Origin: a virus
IMG/VR virus record: IMGVR_UViG_3300020406_000002
Coordinates: 1 to 28,758 of that record
Reading direction: 5' to 3' (one strand)
Length of the DNA stretch: 28,758 nt
Below, piece by piece: positions 1 through 7,403 of the stretch (positions are counted from its first letter, which is position 1; each line of letters starts with the position of its first letter). The notes beneath the pieces are model-generated. The model did not search any database, had not been told where the DNA came from, and worked only from the letters and a program-made list of their open reading frames with translations. The position numbers and the translations under genes are program-made.

Positions 1-55
1 TCTATTATAGAGATACCAGAAGACCTAGAAGCTAATCTAAAGCCTTACATCATAC
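1..55. repeat. Terminal direct repeat, left copy (circular junction)
   Basis: These 55 bases are identical to 28704-28758. Both copies lie in the same portal codon frame, so joining them rebuilds one uninterrupted gene. An exact overlap of this length is what an assembler leaves at the ends of a circular or circularly permuted molecule. It is inside a gene and is unlikely to be a biological terminal repeat. Confidence 0.95.
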
Positions 56-552
56 AGCCTAGCGGTCAGAACTTAGAGGGCATAATGCGGTGTATTCAAA
101 ACAAAGTAGACGCTATTGATAGGATTACACACATGGGTTCAGTAAGGGCAACAGGTACACAAATAGCTAGTGGCATTGCTCTACAAACAGAATTTCAGTT
201 ATTGAACGCAAGACTATCAGAGAAAGCGGATTATCTTGAGAACGCAGAAGAACAGATTTGGTCTTTGTTTGCTATGTGGCAAGATAAGCAGTTTGATGGG
301 TCAGTAAACTATCCAGACACATTTGATATTAGAGATTGGGCGAACGACCTACAATTCTTACAAATGGCTAAAGCTAGTGGTATCAAATCCGAAACCTTTA
401 ATAAGGAACTAGATAAGCAGATAGCACAGGCGGTCATTGACGATAGCGAAATGATAAAATCTATAAATGAAGAAATAGACAGCACCAGAGCCGTAAGAGG
501 GCAGTTTCAAACAACAGAAGTAGAAGGACAGACAGTTGAAGAAGAAGCGTAA
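1..552 (+). CDS. Portal protein, C-terminal part (continues from 27840)
   Basis: The frame is open from base 1. It continues the gene that starts at 27840 and crosses the circular junction; the whole protein would be 471 residues, a normal portal length. Portals form the dodecameric ring at the capsid vertex through which DNA is packaged and to which the neck binds. The segment with SGIALQTEF and LENAEEQIW has the alpha-helical style typical of the portal wing/stem C-terminal half. The end is acidic (EEEA) and overlaps the next gene by 17 bases. An internal ATG at 85 could be taken for a start but is only an internal methionine. The portal assignment rests on fold-like pattern and on its position directly after the large terminase and before the MuF gene. 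Confidence 0.88.
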   Translation, partial: SIIEIPEDLEANLKPYIIQPSGQNLEGIMRCIQNKVDAIDRITHMGSVRATGTQIASGIALQTEFQLLNARLSEKADYLENAEEQIWSLFAMWQDKQFDGSVNYPDTFDIRDWANDLQFLQMAKASGIKSETFNKELDKQIAQAVIDDSEMIKSINEEIDSTRAVRGQFQTTEVEGQTVEEEA

Positions 553-724
553 ACGTAGGCTAGTTCCGAAAGACAAAAGAACTGGTATTCCTAAAAAATA
601 TCTATCTGGTCTAAAAGGTGCGAAAAGAAGTGCAAGGGCAAGTTTATTGAAACAAGTAAGTGCTTTATACAAAGCAGGTGCAAGAATACCACGTTCATTA
701 CTTAGAAGAAGGAACAGGACATAA
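536..724 (+). CDS. Small basic protein of unknown function
   Basis: A 62-residue protein rich in Lys/Arg (begins MKKKRKRRL, ends LLRRRNRT). The TTG start at 536 lies inside the portal 3' end and has a good ribosome binding site (AAGGA about 8 bases upstream). Its stop overlaps the next ATG as TAATG, suggesting translational coupling. I do not recognise a family with confidence; similar short proteins with a KKYLSGL...R...LYKAG pattern occur next to portal genes in environmental phages (memory, not checked). The charge would suit nucleic-acid binding or packing inside the head, but that is inference. Confidence 0.65.
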   Translation: MKKKRKRRLVPKDKRTGIPKKYLSGLKGAKRSARASLLKQVSALYKAGARIPRSLLRRRNRT

Positions 725-987
725 TGGCAGTAAGAAGAAGACCCTTATCAGCAAAAACACTTGCAACGCTAAGAGCAAAAGCAAAGAAATCAAAATTATT
801 TAATTTAACAGATTTGAAAGCTAGTTTTCGTAGGGGTCAAGGTGCTTTTCTTTCCGCAGGGTCAAGACCTAGAATACCTATGAACGCTTGGGCAATGGCT
901 AGAGTCAACAAGCTAATAAGCAGGGGTCGTTCTGGTACATTTGACAAAGATATTATCAAAAGAGCATCAAAGAGAAAAAAGAAATAG
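724..987 (+). CDS. Small basic protein, DUF5824-like
   Basis: An 87-residue basic protein, start coupled to the preceding stop (TAATG). The middle carries RRGQGAFLSAGSRP followed by an alanine-rich segment with NAWAMARVNKLI, and the tail is KRASKRKKK. The RGQGAxxSxGSRP pattern recalls the DUF5824 family of phage proteins of unknown function; the name is from memory. It sits between portal and MuF with two other basic mini-proteins, so a structural or head-internal role is plausible but unproven. Confidence 0.7.
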   Translation: MAVRRRPLSAKTLATLRAKAKKSKLFNLTDLKASFRRGQGAFLSAGSRPRIPMNAWAMARVNKLISRGRSGTFDKDIIKRASKRKKK

Positions 988-990
988 CTA

Positions 991-1000
991 CAATCCCAGG
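991..1000. repeat. CAATCCCAGG intergenic motif, copy 1 (partial)
   Basis: The nine-base string AATCCCAGG (992-1000) recurs at 10314-10322 and 19106-19114. Each copy is in one of the few intergenic gaps of the late region and lies upstream of an ATG. Here only the core is shared with the two longer copies. Function unknown. Confidence 0.45.
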
Positions 1001-1029
1001 CAAAAAGGCAATAAAATCAAGGACTTAGC

Positions 1030-1317
1030 ATGGCAAAATACAGGGGTAAAGAAGTAAAGCTAAACAAACCATTTAGATTATCAACTGCGGAATCTAAAAG
1101 AAAAAAGTTTGGTGTCTATGTAAAAAACAAATCTACTGGTAAGATAAATAAAGTTACATTTGGTGCTAGGGGGATGTCTATTAAAAAAAGCATACCTGCA
1201 AGGCAAAGGTCATTCTTAGCTAGAATGGGTGGCGTTCTGAAAGAGGTCAAAGGTCAGAAATCTCTATCACCTGCTTTCTGGTCTATCAAAGCTTGGAAAA
1301 AAGACTTCCCCCTATAA
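1030..1317 (+). CDS. Small phage protein with FGVYVKN fold, DUF6321-like
   Basis: A 95-residue basic protein. The central FGVYVKNKSTGK...VTFGARGMSIKK followed by ARQRSFLARMGG and a Trp-containing C-terminus (FWSIKAWKK) matches a widespread small phage module, usually seen as KFAVYVKNPKGN...VNFGD...RRKSFRARHNC...YWSCKMW. In many phages this module is fused to structural or protease genes; here it is a free protein. The usual Cys residues of the module are absent. AAGGAC eight bases before the ATG serves as binding site. The stop overlaps the next ATG (TAATG). The family name is from memory; the precise function is not known. Confidence 0.75.
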   Translation: MAKYRGKEVKLNKPFRLSTAESKRKKFGVYVKNKSTGKINKVTFGARGMSIKKSIPARQRSFLARMGGVLKEVKGQKSLSPAFWSIKAWKKDFPL

Positions 1318-3047
1318 TGTCAAAGATATTAGATAAATTAGCTGACCAACACGAACAGCGTATAATTGATGTTCTCTATAGGCTAGAAGAAGACGTAATA
1401 AAAGAAGTTACAAGAGCTACAGGCGGTAAGCTTGTTTCTCAAAGACTAGCGATACAACTACAACCTGCTATCCGAAACCTTGTGGAAACCACATTCTTAG
1501 ATGAAGCGGATACCATAATAAATGAAGAATATAACAAGATAGCAAAAGAGGTTTTGGATACGTTTGGTGAAATGCCTATACCTAAGAAGTTCAAAAGCCT
1601 AACAGAAGTAGACCTAACAACCTTGAACGCACTCAAAACACAATCCTTTAGTGGCTTTGAAGATATAGCAGAACGATTTCTAAAAGTAATAAACGATGAA
1701 GTATACCAAAGCACAATAGCAGGTAGACCATTTGACGATATGGTTACAAATATAAGGTCACATATCAATGGAGTGTATAAGAGGTCAAACACCGCAGAAA
1801 TAAATGAACTGGTAGATTTTATAAACGAAAATAAGTTTGATAGTGCAAAGAAACTACAAGTAGAAGAAGCGGTGAGAAAACTACACACCCAATACGCAAG
1901 TGACAGGGCAGGTAATAACCTTAGACGCTATGCAAGTCAGATTGCTCACGATTCAGTAATGCAGTTTCACGGACAGTTTACAGTAGCTAAAGCAAAAGAA
2001 GCAGGGTTGACGCATTTCACATACACAGGAACATTAGTAAGAGATAGCAGGGAATTTTGTGTGGGTATGTTAAATAAGACCCTTACAGAAGAGCAAATAA
2101 GGGATATGTGGAACAACAGAGCATGGCAAGGCAAGTCCACAGGTGACCCATTTATAGTAAGGGGTGGTTATAGATGCAGACATACTTGGATACCTACAGA
2201 CCCATCATGGGGTGAGGAAACAGTAGATGAATTGCCTACTGAAGAAGAATTGCCACCACCACCACCAGTTAGGGGTGTAGTTTCAGATGTTTCAATAGGT
2301 GTTTTATTAAATAAAGGTCTGAAAACTAGACCAAGCAAAGCAAAAATAAAAGCCTATGACGATGACTTCAATTCACAACTTACAGACCAACAAAAAATTA
2401 TTGTTGAAAAGTTTCCTAAACCAAAAACAGTAAGAGATACAAAAAGCGGTTACTATGTGCCTAGTACTGGTCAATTAAACGCTGAATTAAATGCAAAGGA
2501 TGGTAGACTATCTACAGTCAAAAGTTATGTTATTGCTCACGAATATGGTCACCACATAGATTATATTGCAGGGGGGAAAGGCGAATTTTGGTCGTTTAGG
2601 AGTAAAAGGTTTAATGATGCTATAAAAGAAGATTTGGAGAACTTAAAAGGAAAGTATGTTGGCGTTAATTATGTAATAGATGAATCAGAGTATAAGAAGA
2701 TGTTTGATAAATTAGCATTTTATGAGGAAAGAGATATCTATTCTAAATTTGATGCGAATAAAATTATTGCAACAGATAAAGCTACGAGTTTAAAAGGTGA
2801 TGGATATGGCGAGGTAAGCGATATATTTGATGCTCTTTCAAAAGGAAAGTTTAGACGTAATTATAAAATGTGGGGTCATACTGTAGGATATTGGAGAAAA
2901 AAAGACTCAGTTCCAACAGAAATATTTGCAAATTTGTTCGCTATAAGAAATGACAAAAAAGCCTATGCAATAGCTAAAAGTTTTATTCCAAATACAGTGA
3001 AAGAGTTTGAGAGATTTTTAGACCAAGCAGAAAACTTAAAAAGGTGA
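1317..3047 (+). CDS. MuF-type minor head protein fused to a zincin-like metallopeptidase domain
   Basis: A 576-residue protein. The start at 1317 was chosen because it overlaps the previous stop (TAATG); an upstream in-frame codon at 1293 would lie within the preceding gene. Residues 1-220 are largely helical and charged. Residues about 235-300 form a MuF (SPP1 gp7-like) domain: FTYTGTLVRDSREFC, then RGGYRCRH with Cys287. MuF proteins sit at the portal and are injected or packaged with the DNA. After a short Pro stretch (EELPPPPPV), residues about 325-576 form a separate domain with HEYGH (408-412) and a downstream VPTEIFANLF in which Glu535 is a candidate third zinc ligand: the HExxH...E pattern of gluzincin-type peptidases. 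MuF proteins with C-terminal toxin or enzyme domains are known. Target and activity here are unknown. Confidence 0.85.
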   Translation: MSKILDKLADQHEQRIIDVLYRLEEDVIKEVTRATGGKLVSQRLAIQLQPAIRNLVETTFLDEADTIINEEYNKIAKEVLDTFGEMPIPKKFKSLTEVDLTTLNALKTQSFSGFEDIAERFLKVINDEVYQSTIAGRPFDDMVTNIRSHINGVYKRSNTAEINELVDFINENKFDSAKKLQVEEAVRKLHTQYASDRAGNNLRRYASQIAHDSVMQFHGQFTVAKAKEAGLTHFTYTGTLVRDSREFCVGMLNKTLTEEQIRDMWNNRAWQGKSTGDPFIVRGGYRCRHTWIPTDPSWGEETVDELPTEEELPPPPPVRGVVSDVSIGVLLNKGLKTRPSKAKIKAYDDDFNSQLTDQQKIIVEKFPKPKTVRDTKSGYYVPSTGQLNAELNAKDGRLSTVKSYVIAHEYGHHIDYIAGGKGEFWSFRSKRFNDAIKEDLENLKGKYVGVNYVIDESEYKKMFDKLAFYEERDIYSKFDANKIIATDKATSLKGDGYGEVSDIFDALSKGKFRRNYKMWGHTVGYWRKKDSVPTEIFANLFAIRNDKKAYAIAKSFIPNTVKEFERFLDQAENLKR

Positions 3048-3054
3048 GGGAAAA

Positions 3055-3264
3055 ATGGCACTAACCAAAAAAGAGCGACTAGAAAAATTAGATTTGGCAG
3101 AAACAGGAAAGGAATATCACGATTTATACAAAGAGGTGTTTGGCGTAGAATATCCAGAAACAGTAACAAGAAATCCCAATGACGATATAGAAAATTTAGT
3201 TCAAGCAATTTTTGATAATGTACCAGTAGAAAAAGTAAACTTGCCAAAAGATGCTAAAATTTGA
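3055..3264 (+). CDS. Small acidic protein of unknown function
   Basis: A 69-residue protein between the minor head protein and the scaffold. GAGG lies about six bases before the ATG. Starts ALTKKERLEKLDLAETGKE, then YHDLYKEVFGVEYPET and a helical end. No transmembrane segment or known motif is visible. The position suggests a head-assembly role, but this is context only. Coding potential is supported by the binding site and tight packing. Confidence 0.65.
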   Translation: MALTKKERLEKLDLAETGKEYHDLYKEVFGVEYPETVTRNPNDDIENLVQAIFDNVPVEKVNLPKDAKI

Positions 3265-3297
3265 TATAAAAATACTATCCAAATAAAGGAGATTTAA

Positions 3298-4008
3298 ATG
3301 GCTGAAGAAAACCAAGTAGAACAGACTACTGAAACAAAAGAAGAAGAAACACCACAAGTTGAGGAAACATCAAGCGAGGTAATGTTCACAGAGGACGAAA
3401 TGAATGAAATCGTTAGAAAGAGATTAGGCAAAGAAAGAGGTATCTGGTATAAAAAGCTTGGTGTTGAGGACTTTGATACAATTCAAAAAGCTGTAAAGTC
3501 ACAAAAGGATGCAGAAGAAAAGCAACGTATTCAAAAAGGTGAGTTTGAAGAAATACTTAAAACCAGAACGCAAGAGTTCAATAAAGAAAAAGAAAACCTT
3601 GAGAGTCAGCTAAGAGATATCAAGATTAACAAGTCGTTATTATCTTCAGCATCTAGGAATAAAGCCATCAATCCAGACCAAGTAGTTGAGTTATTAAAAA
3701 CAAATATTCAACTTAATGAAAGTGGTAACGTAGAAATTCTTGATAAAAATGGAATAGCACGTTATAGTAAAGCGGGTGAACTTTTGACCACAGACGAATT
3801 AGTGCAAGAGTTTCTTACACAAAACCCTCACTTTGTCAGTGCAACCCCAAGTGGTTCTGGCACAGTGTCAAATGTGGATAGGCAAGAACTCAATAAGCCT
3901 TTAAATCTGAGTGAATTAAATATGAACAATCCAGAGGACAGAAAGAAGTATGCTGAATATCGAAAGCAACGAAATTCTAAACCCTATGTGATTAACTCAA
4001 ACCCTTAA
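3298..4008 (+). CDS. Capsid scaffolding protein
   Basis: A 236-residue, strongly charged protein. The first 35 residues are nearly all Glu/Thr/Gln (TTETKEEETPQVEETSSE), followed by a helical, coiled-coil-like region of about 100 residues and a C-terminal segment (KPLNLSELNMNNPEDRKKY) typical of scaffold ends that contact the coat protein. It lies directly upstream of the major capsid gene, the standard place for a siphovirus scaffold, and has a strong binding site (AAAGGAG). Scaffolds guide procapsid assembly and are then expelled. No protease domain or separate protease gene is seen nearby, so removal may occur without cleavage, or the MuF-linked peptidase might contribute; the latter is speculation. 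Confidence 0.85.
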   Translation: MAEENQVEQTTETKEEETPQVEETSSEVMFTEDEMNEIVRKRLGKERGIWYKKLGVEDFDTIQKAVKSQKDAEEKQRIQKGEFEEILKTRTQEFNKEKENLESQLRDIKINKSLLSSASRNKAINPDQVVELLKTNIQLNESGNVEILDKNGIARYSKAGELLTTDELVQEFLTQNPHFVSATPSGSGTVSNVDRQELNKPLNLSELNMNNPEDRKKYAEYRKQRNSKPYVINSNP

Positions 4009-4033
4009 TTTGTTTTATTTAAAGGAGTAAAAA

Positions 4034-4873
4034 ATGGCAAATGAAACAACCAGTAGTACCATTTCGGAACTCTATACCGAAATCGTAGCAGAAGCATTGT
4101 TTGTGGCAAGCGAACAGTCAATCATGCGTAACCTAGTCAGAAACTACACTATTGCAGGTGGCGGTAAGTCTGTGGAAGTACCAATTTATGCAACTGTGTC
4201 AGCTTCAGCCGTAAACGAAGCAACTGACTTGTCAAACACAGCGGTCAACCCAACTTCTGTTACAATTACAGCTAGTGAAGTAGGTGTAATGACCACATTG
4301 ACCGACTTAGCAAGAAACTCAGCATCACGAAATGTTGCAGGTGACATTGGTAGATTATTCGGTGAAGCTATCGCAAGAAAAGTTGATGCAGACTTATCAG
4401 CATTGTTCACAGGCTTTTCTACAGAAAAAGCAGGTGGAGCAGGTCAAGAACTCACAGTGCAAGACATCTTTGAAGCAAGTGCAGAACTAAGAACAGCAAA
4501 CGCACCTGCACCATATTACGGAGTCTTTCACCCAAAGCAGATTTTCAACGTCAAAAAGTCTTTAACAAACACATTTGTGGGTAGAGATACCGAATTGTCA
4601 AACGAAGCCATGCGAAGTGGTTTTGTAGGAACTATAGCAGGGGTTCAAATCTTTGAATCTTCAAATATTTCTGTAGATGGTTCTGATGACTCTATCGGTG
4701 GTGTATTCTCTCAAGACGCTCTTGCTTTAGCAATGATGCAAGACCTAAAGCTTGAAACTCAAAGAGATGCTTCATTAAGAGCAGATGAAATTGTTGCTAC
4801 TGCTGTTTATGGAGTTAGTGAAATTCATGATACCTATGGAGTTAAGTTAACTGCTGACACACTAGCTACATAA
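4034..4873 (+). CDS. Major capsid protein (HK97 fold)
   Basis: A 279-residue protein without Cys, rich in Ala/Thr/Ser. The start MANETTSSTISELYTEIVAE, the early loop with EVPIYATV, the acidic/aliphatic middle (DADLSALFTGF, FEASAELRTANAP), a YYGVFHPKQIF segment and a C-terminal beta strand region fit HK97-fold coat proteins of marine siphophages. The gene follows the scaffold, has a strong binding site (AAAGGAG) and is followed at once by a strong terminator, as expected for the most abundant late product. The N-terminal delta domain seen in HK97 is absent, in keeping with a separate scaffold. Confidence 0.92.
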   Translation: MANETTSSTISELYTEIVAEALFVASEQSIMRNLVRNYTIAGGGKSVEVPIYATVSASAVNEATDLSNTAVNPTSVTITASEVGVMTTLTDLARNSASRNVAGDIGRLFGEAIARKVDADLSALFTGFSTEKAGGAGQELTVQDIFEASAELRTANAPAPYYGVFHPKQIFNVKKSLTNTFVGRDTELSNEAMRSGFVGTIAGVQIFESSNISVDGSDDSIGGVFSQDALALAMMQDLKLETQRDASLRADEIVATAVYGVSEIHDTYGVKLTADTLAT

Positions 4874-4880
4874 AAACTAT

Positions 4881-4907
4881 GGGGGTGGGAAACTACCCCC
4901 TTTTTTT
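4881..4907 (+). terminator. Rho-independent terminator after the capsid gene
   Basis: An 8-bp stem (GGGGGTGG with CTACCCCC, one G-T pair) closes a GAAA loop and is followed by seven T. It lies 8 bases after the capsid stop and just before the next gene's binding site (AAGGA). It would lower expression of the neck and tail genes relative to capsid protein; read-through must occur unless another promoter lies close by. Confidence 0.92.
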
Positions 4908-4915
4908 AAGGAATT

Positions 4916-5122
4916 ATGACAATGGAAATGGTAAAGCTTGTTAAAGGCGATAGGGTAATTGAAAGACGCAAAGTAGATTACGAAAACAATCAAAACATTT
5001 GGCATTTACGAGGTTGGAAGCTAGACGATGGTAAGCCAAAAGCACAACCAAAAGTAGAACCAAAGCCAGTAATGGAAGAAGCACCAAAGCCTAAGAAAAC
5101 CGAAACAAAAAAGGCTGAATAA
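4916..5122 (+). CDS. Small K/P-tailed protein of unknown function (possible paralogue of 6508 gene)
   Basis: A 68-residue protein starting just after the capsid terminator, with AAGGA upstream. A short folded-looking segment (VKLVKGDRVIERRKVDYE...GWKLDDGKP) is followed by a long Lys/Pro/Glu tail. The same plan, KGD...GYKL plus a K/P/E tail, appears in the 51-residue gene at 6508. Its stop overlaps the next ATG (TAATG). It may be a neck or capsid-associated peptide, judged only from position. Confidence 0.7.
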   Translation: MTMEMVKLVKGDRVIERRKVDYENNQNIWHLRGWKLDDGKPKAQPKVEPKPVMEEAPKPKKTETKKAE

Positions 5123-5598
5123 TGGCTACAAACGAATTTAATGTTGCTAATACTAGCTTACAGAAAATACAGCCAGACATTCTAGGTTTTGGGATAACAA
5201 CTTTTGAAGACCAACTTCAATTTGCCGAAAATGATGTAATTAGGCGTGTCAGAGAAGAATGGTGGGAAAGATACAGGCACACAGTACGCTATAAGGACAT
5301 CACAAAAATTACATCAGTAGAAATGGATAGTTCTAAACTCACAGACTCACAATGGACACAATCAGTAGTTTATTTGTGTTTGTGGAAGTATGTTTATCCC
5401 ATTTTGACTAAATGGCGTGACCCAGACACAGGCGAAGGGAAAGACGCTTTTCAAGTGCAAATAGATTTCTATAGGGATAGATATGAAGAAGAATTTCAAG
5501 CTATTCTTAGGGATGGGGTCGAGTATGATGAAGATGGAGGGGGTACAGTAAGCGATAGCGAGAAAGAACCCATACATCATTTAAGATTAGTCCGCTAA
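5122..5598 (+). CDS. Head-tail adaptor (connector) protein
   Basis: A 158-residue mostly helical protein with an aromatic/charged core (VREEWWERYRHTVRY, YLCLWKYVYPILTKW, FYRDRYEEEFQAIL). Length, helix content and position after the capsid gene and before the neck protein match the first head-tail connector that docks to the portal. Near the C-terminus (residues 136-147) it has a DEDGGGTVSDSE loop that looks like an EF-hand calcium loop in which position 5 is Gly instead of Asp/Asn. TAATG coupling on both sides. Confidence 0.75.
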   Translation: MATNEFNVANTSLQKIQPDILGFGITTFEDQLQFAENDVIRRVREEWWERYRHTVRYKDITKITSVEMDSSKLTDSQWTQSVVYLCLWKYVYPILTKWRDPDTGEGKDAFQVQIDFYRDRYEEEFQAILRDGVEYDEDGGGTVSDSEKEPIHHLRLVR

Positions 5599-6068
5599 TG
5601 GCAGTAGACGTAAAAGTTGATGTAAATTCTATTGAGGTCACAAGACTTTTAAAAAGAATTACAAGAAAACAAAAGGCGGTCATACAGAAATCATTGAACA
5701 GGGTTTCAAATATGGCGATGCTGATGATTACAAAGCGTACACAGTCGGGTAAGCTACCCGATGGGGGTCAAATGAGGGCATACGCAAAAGGCACAGTCAG
5801 AAGCCGAAAAAAGAGGGGTAGACAAACAGGCTTTGTAGACCTTACGGACACAGGCAAGATGTTTCGCAGTTTAGATTTCAAAACAATGGGTACAAAAAGC
5901 ACTTTATTCTTCTCAAACATGGAAAGAGCAAAGATTGCTAGTTTTCACGACACATTCGGGGTAGGCAAAAGAAAAATAACAAGACCATTCTTTGCAATAG
6001 GCAATAAAGAAGAAGATAAGCTAAAAGCAGAGTTTGCTAGTTTTTATTTCAAAGAAATGCGGTTATGA
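5598..6068 (+). CDS. Neck / tail-completion protein (HK97 gp10 or virion-morphogenesis type)
   Basis: A 156-residue basic protein. The order PDGGQMRAYAKGT, then VDLTDTGKMFRSL, a strand region, a HDTFGVGK segment and RPFFAIG is the signature of phage virion-morphogenesis (Mu gpG / P2 gpS-like) and HK97 gp10-like neck proteins. These join the head adaptor to the tail. It starts in TAATG overlap with the adaptor and its own stop overlaps the tail-terminator start (ATGA), so the three neck genes are translationally linked. Confidence 0.82.
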   Translation: MAVDVKVDVNSIEVTRLLKRITRKQKAVIQKSLNRVSNMAMLMITKRTQSGKLPDGGQMRAYAKGTVRSRKKRGRQTGFVDLTDTGKMFRSLDFKTMGTKSTLFFSNMERAKIASFHDTFGVGKRKITRPFFAIGNKEEDKLKAEFASFYFKEMRL

Positions 6069-6508
6069 GCAAAAGAGAAAACATAGCAGGTGATATAATT
6101 ACAAAGCTTGATGCGGTTACAAGTCCTATTGAGTTCAAAAAGATTACACGAGAACCATTTGAAGTAGAAGAACTTAGTGACGCACAATTCCCTGCTTTAT
6201 TCGTGCAGTCTGGTGACGAAACAAGGGAAGTGGCAAGCATAGGTGACACAGGTGCAGGTATATATAGGGGAACAATAGACTTTTTGATAGTGGCTTTTGG
6301 CAAGGGTACAGACTCCAACATCGACACAGTTCGCAACCAAATAATAGAAGTGGTTGAAGAAACGCTAGATAATGATATAACTAGAAATGGTAATGCTATA
6401 GATACCCAGATTATTGACGCATCTACAGACGAGGGTACAATATACCCTTATGGTGGTGTAAGAATAACAGCGAGGGTAATGTATGAATTTACAAGAGGGA
6501 GTGCATAA
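6065..6508 (+). CDS. Tail terminator protein
   Basis: A 147-residue acidic protein with FPALFVQSGDETRE, then YRGTIDFLIVAFG, a helix with VRNQIIEVVEETLDND, and a final strand region ending in GGVRITARVMYEFTRG. This strand-helix-strand order and the final aromatic beta strand fit tail terminators (lambda gpU-type), which cap the tail tube and bind the neck. Position between the neck protein and the tail tube agrees. The ATGA overlap at its start couples it to the neck gene. Confidence 0.8.
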   Translation: MSKRENIAGDIITKLDAVTSPIEFKKITREPFEVEELSDAQFPALFVQSGDETREVASIGDTGAGIYRGTIDFLIVAFGKGTDSNIDTVRNQIIEVVEETLDNDITRNGNAIDTQIIDASTDEGTIYPYGGVRITARVMYEFTRGSA

Positions 6509-6663
6509 TGGCAAAAGATATTACAATGAAAAAGGGTGATGAAACAATTACCATATCAGAAGATTTTATAGACCATTACGTTAAATTGGGATATAAATTA
6601 GAAAATGAAAAGGCTGTTAAAAAGGCAGTCAAAAAACCCGAACCAGAAGAAAAGGAGGTCTAA
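6508..6663 (+). CDS. 51-residue K/E-tailed protein, similar in plan to the 4916 gene
   Basis: ATG overlaps the tail-terminator stop (TAATG), and the frame runs 51 codons to TAA at 6661-6663, directly before the tail tube ATG. The protein starts MAKDITMKKGDETITISEDF, continues HYVKLGYKLENEK and ends in a Lys/Pro/Glu tail. It resembles the gene at 4916 (KGD, then GW/GYKL, then K/P/E tail), suggesting an old duplication on either side of the neck genes. Its last codons carry AAGGAGGT, the strongest ribosome binding site in the window, which serves the tail tube gene. Confidence 0.72.
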   Translation: MAKDITMKKGDETITISEDFIDHYVKLGYKLENEKAVKKAVKKPEPEEKEV

Positions 6664-7050
6664 ATGGCTACGCATCATGGGAAAGAAGGAGTTGTAACAG
6701 TAGGCGGTACAGCTATCGGTAATGTCACTGGATTTACTTTAGATACGACGCACGACGTTGTTGAGGATACATCTCTAGGTGATACAGCGAAAACATTCAA
6801 AGCAGGTAGAGGAACATTTACTGCTTCTATAGATATGAATTACAATGAAGAAAATTCACAGCAAGCTTCATTGTTACAGGGTTCAAGTCTTAGCTTTGTA
6901 TTCTTGCCAGAGGGTAATGATTCTGGTGATGAAAGTTTTAGCGGTACTGGTATTGTTACTGGAATGTCAGTTGGTGTTACTTTAGATGGCATGACAACCA
7001 GAACTGTTTCTTTACAAGGTAATGGAGCAATAACCATCGGGACTGTCTAA
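6664..7050 (+). CDS. Major tail tube protein
   Basis: A 128-residue Gly/Thr/Ser-rich beta protein with no Cys. The start (HHGKEGVVTVGGTAIGNVTG), the FTLDTTHDVVEDTSLGD segment, and the closing TLDGMTTRTVSLQGNGAI follow the tube-protein pattern of many siphophages, where hexamers of this protein stack around the tape measure. The very strong ribosome binding site AAGGAGGT, 6 bases before the ATG, fits the high copy number. Placement between the tail terminator and the chaperone pair is canonical. The stop overlaps the chaperone start (TAATG). Confidence 0.9.
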   Translation: MATHHGKEGVVTVGGTAIGNVTGFTLDTTHDVVEDTSLGDTAKTFKAGRGTFTASIDMNYNEENSQQASLLQGSSLSFVFLPEGNDSGDESFSGTGIVTGMSVGVTLDGMTTRTVSLQGNGAITIGTV

Positions 7051-7403
7051 TGTCAGACCAAAACATTGACTACTTTGATGGTATTCGTGACCATTTCAGT
7101 CAGCTAGACACACAGATAATTGAAGTTCCAGAGTGGGGTTTGACAGGCGATAAAGCTATTCATACCAAGCCTTTCAATATGCTTGAGAAACAAAAGATAT
7201 TTAAGGGTGCTACGAATACCGATTTGCTTGTACTCATTGACGTTATCATTGAAAAAGCCTTAACGAAAGATGGCGAAAAGATGTTCAACGCCAAGCATAT
7301 TCTAGCCTTTAAAACAAAAGCTGACACAAACGTAATTGCAGATGTTGCCACAAAGATAATGGGAACTGGTAATGAAGATATTGAGGATTATAAAAAAAAC
7401 TAA
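7050..7403 (+). CDS. Tail assembly chaperone G (frame 0 product)
   Basis: A 117-residue protein between tail tube and tape measure, the place of lambda gpG. It contains PEWGLTGDKAIHTKPFNMLE, a helix with LVLIDVIIEKALTKDGEKMF and a C-terminal helix ending DIEDYKKN. The last sense codons are AAA AAA AAC before TAA, giving a slippery A AAA AAC exactly in frame. Chaperones of this class coat the tape measure protein until the tube polymerises and are absent from the virion. Most ribosomes should stop here and a minority shift to make the GT form. Confidence 0.87.
   Translation: MSDQNIDYFDGIRDHFSQLDTQIIEVPEWGLTGDKAIHTKPFNMLEKQKIFKGATNTDLLVLIDVIIEKALTKDGEKMFNAKHILAFKTKADTNVIADVATKIMGTGNEDIEDYKKN

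Noticed and set aside
1-55. A biological terminal redundancy or attachment site
   Set aside because: The repeat is inside the portal gene, in phase, and of a length typical of assembler overlap; there is no integrase and no tRNA end.
1439-1888. A 149-codon open frame on the minus strand
   Set aside because: It is antisense within the MuF gene, has no binding site or family features, and its Ser/Phe/Leu-rich product is typical of the shadow of a Lys/Glu-rich gene.
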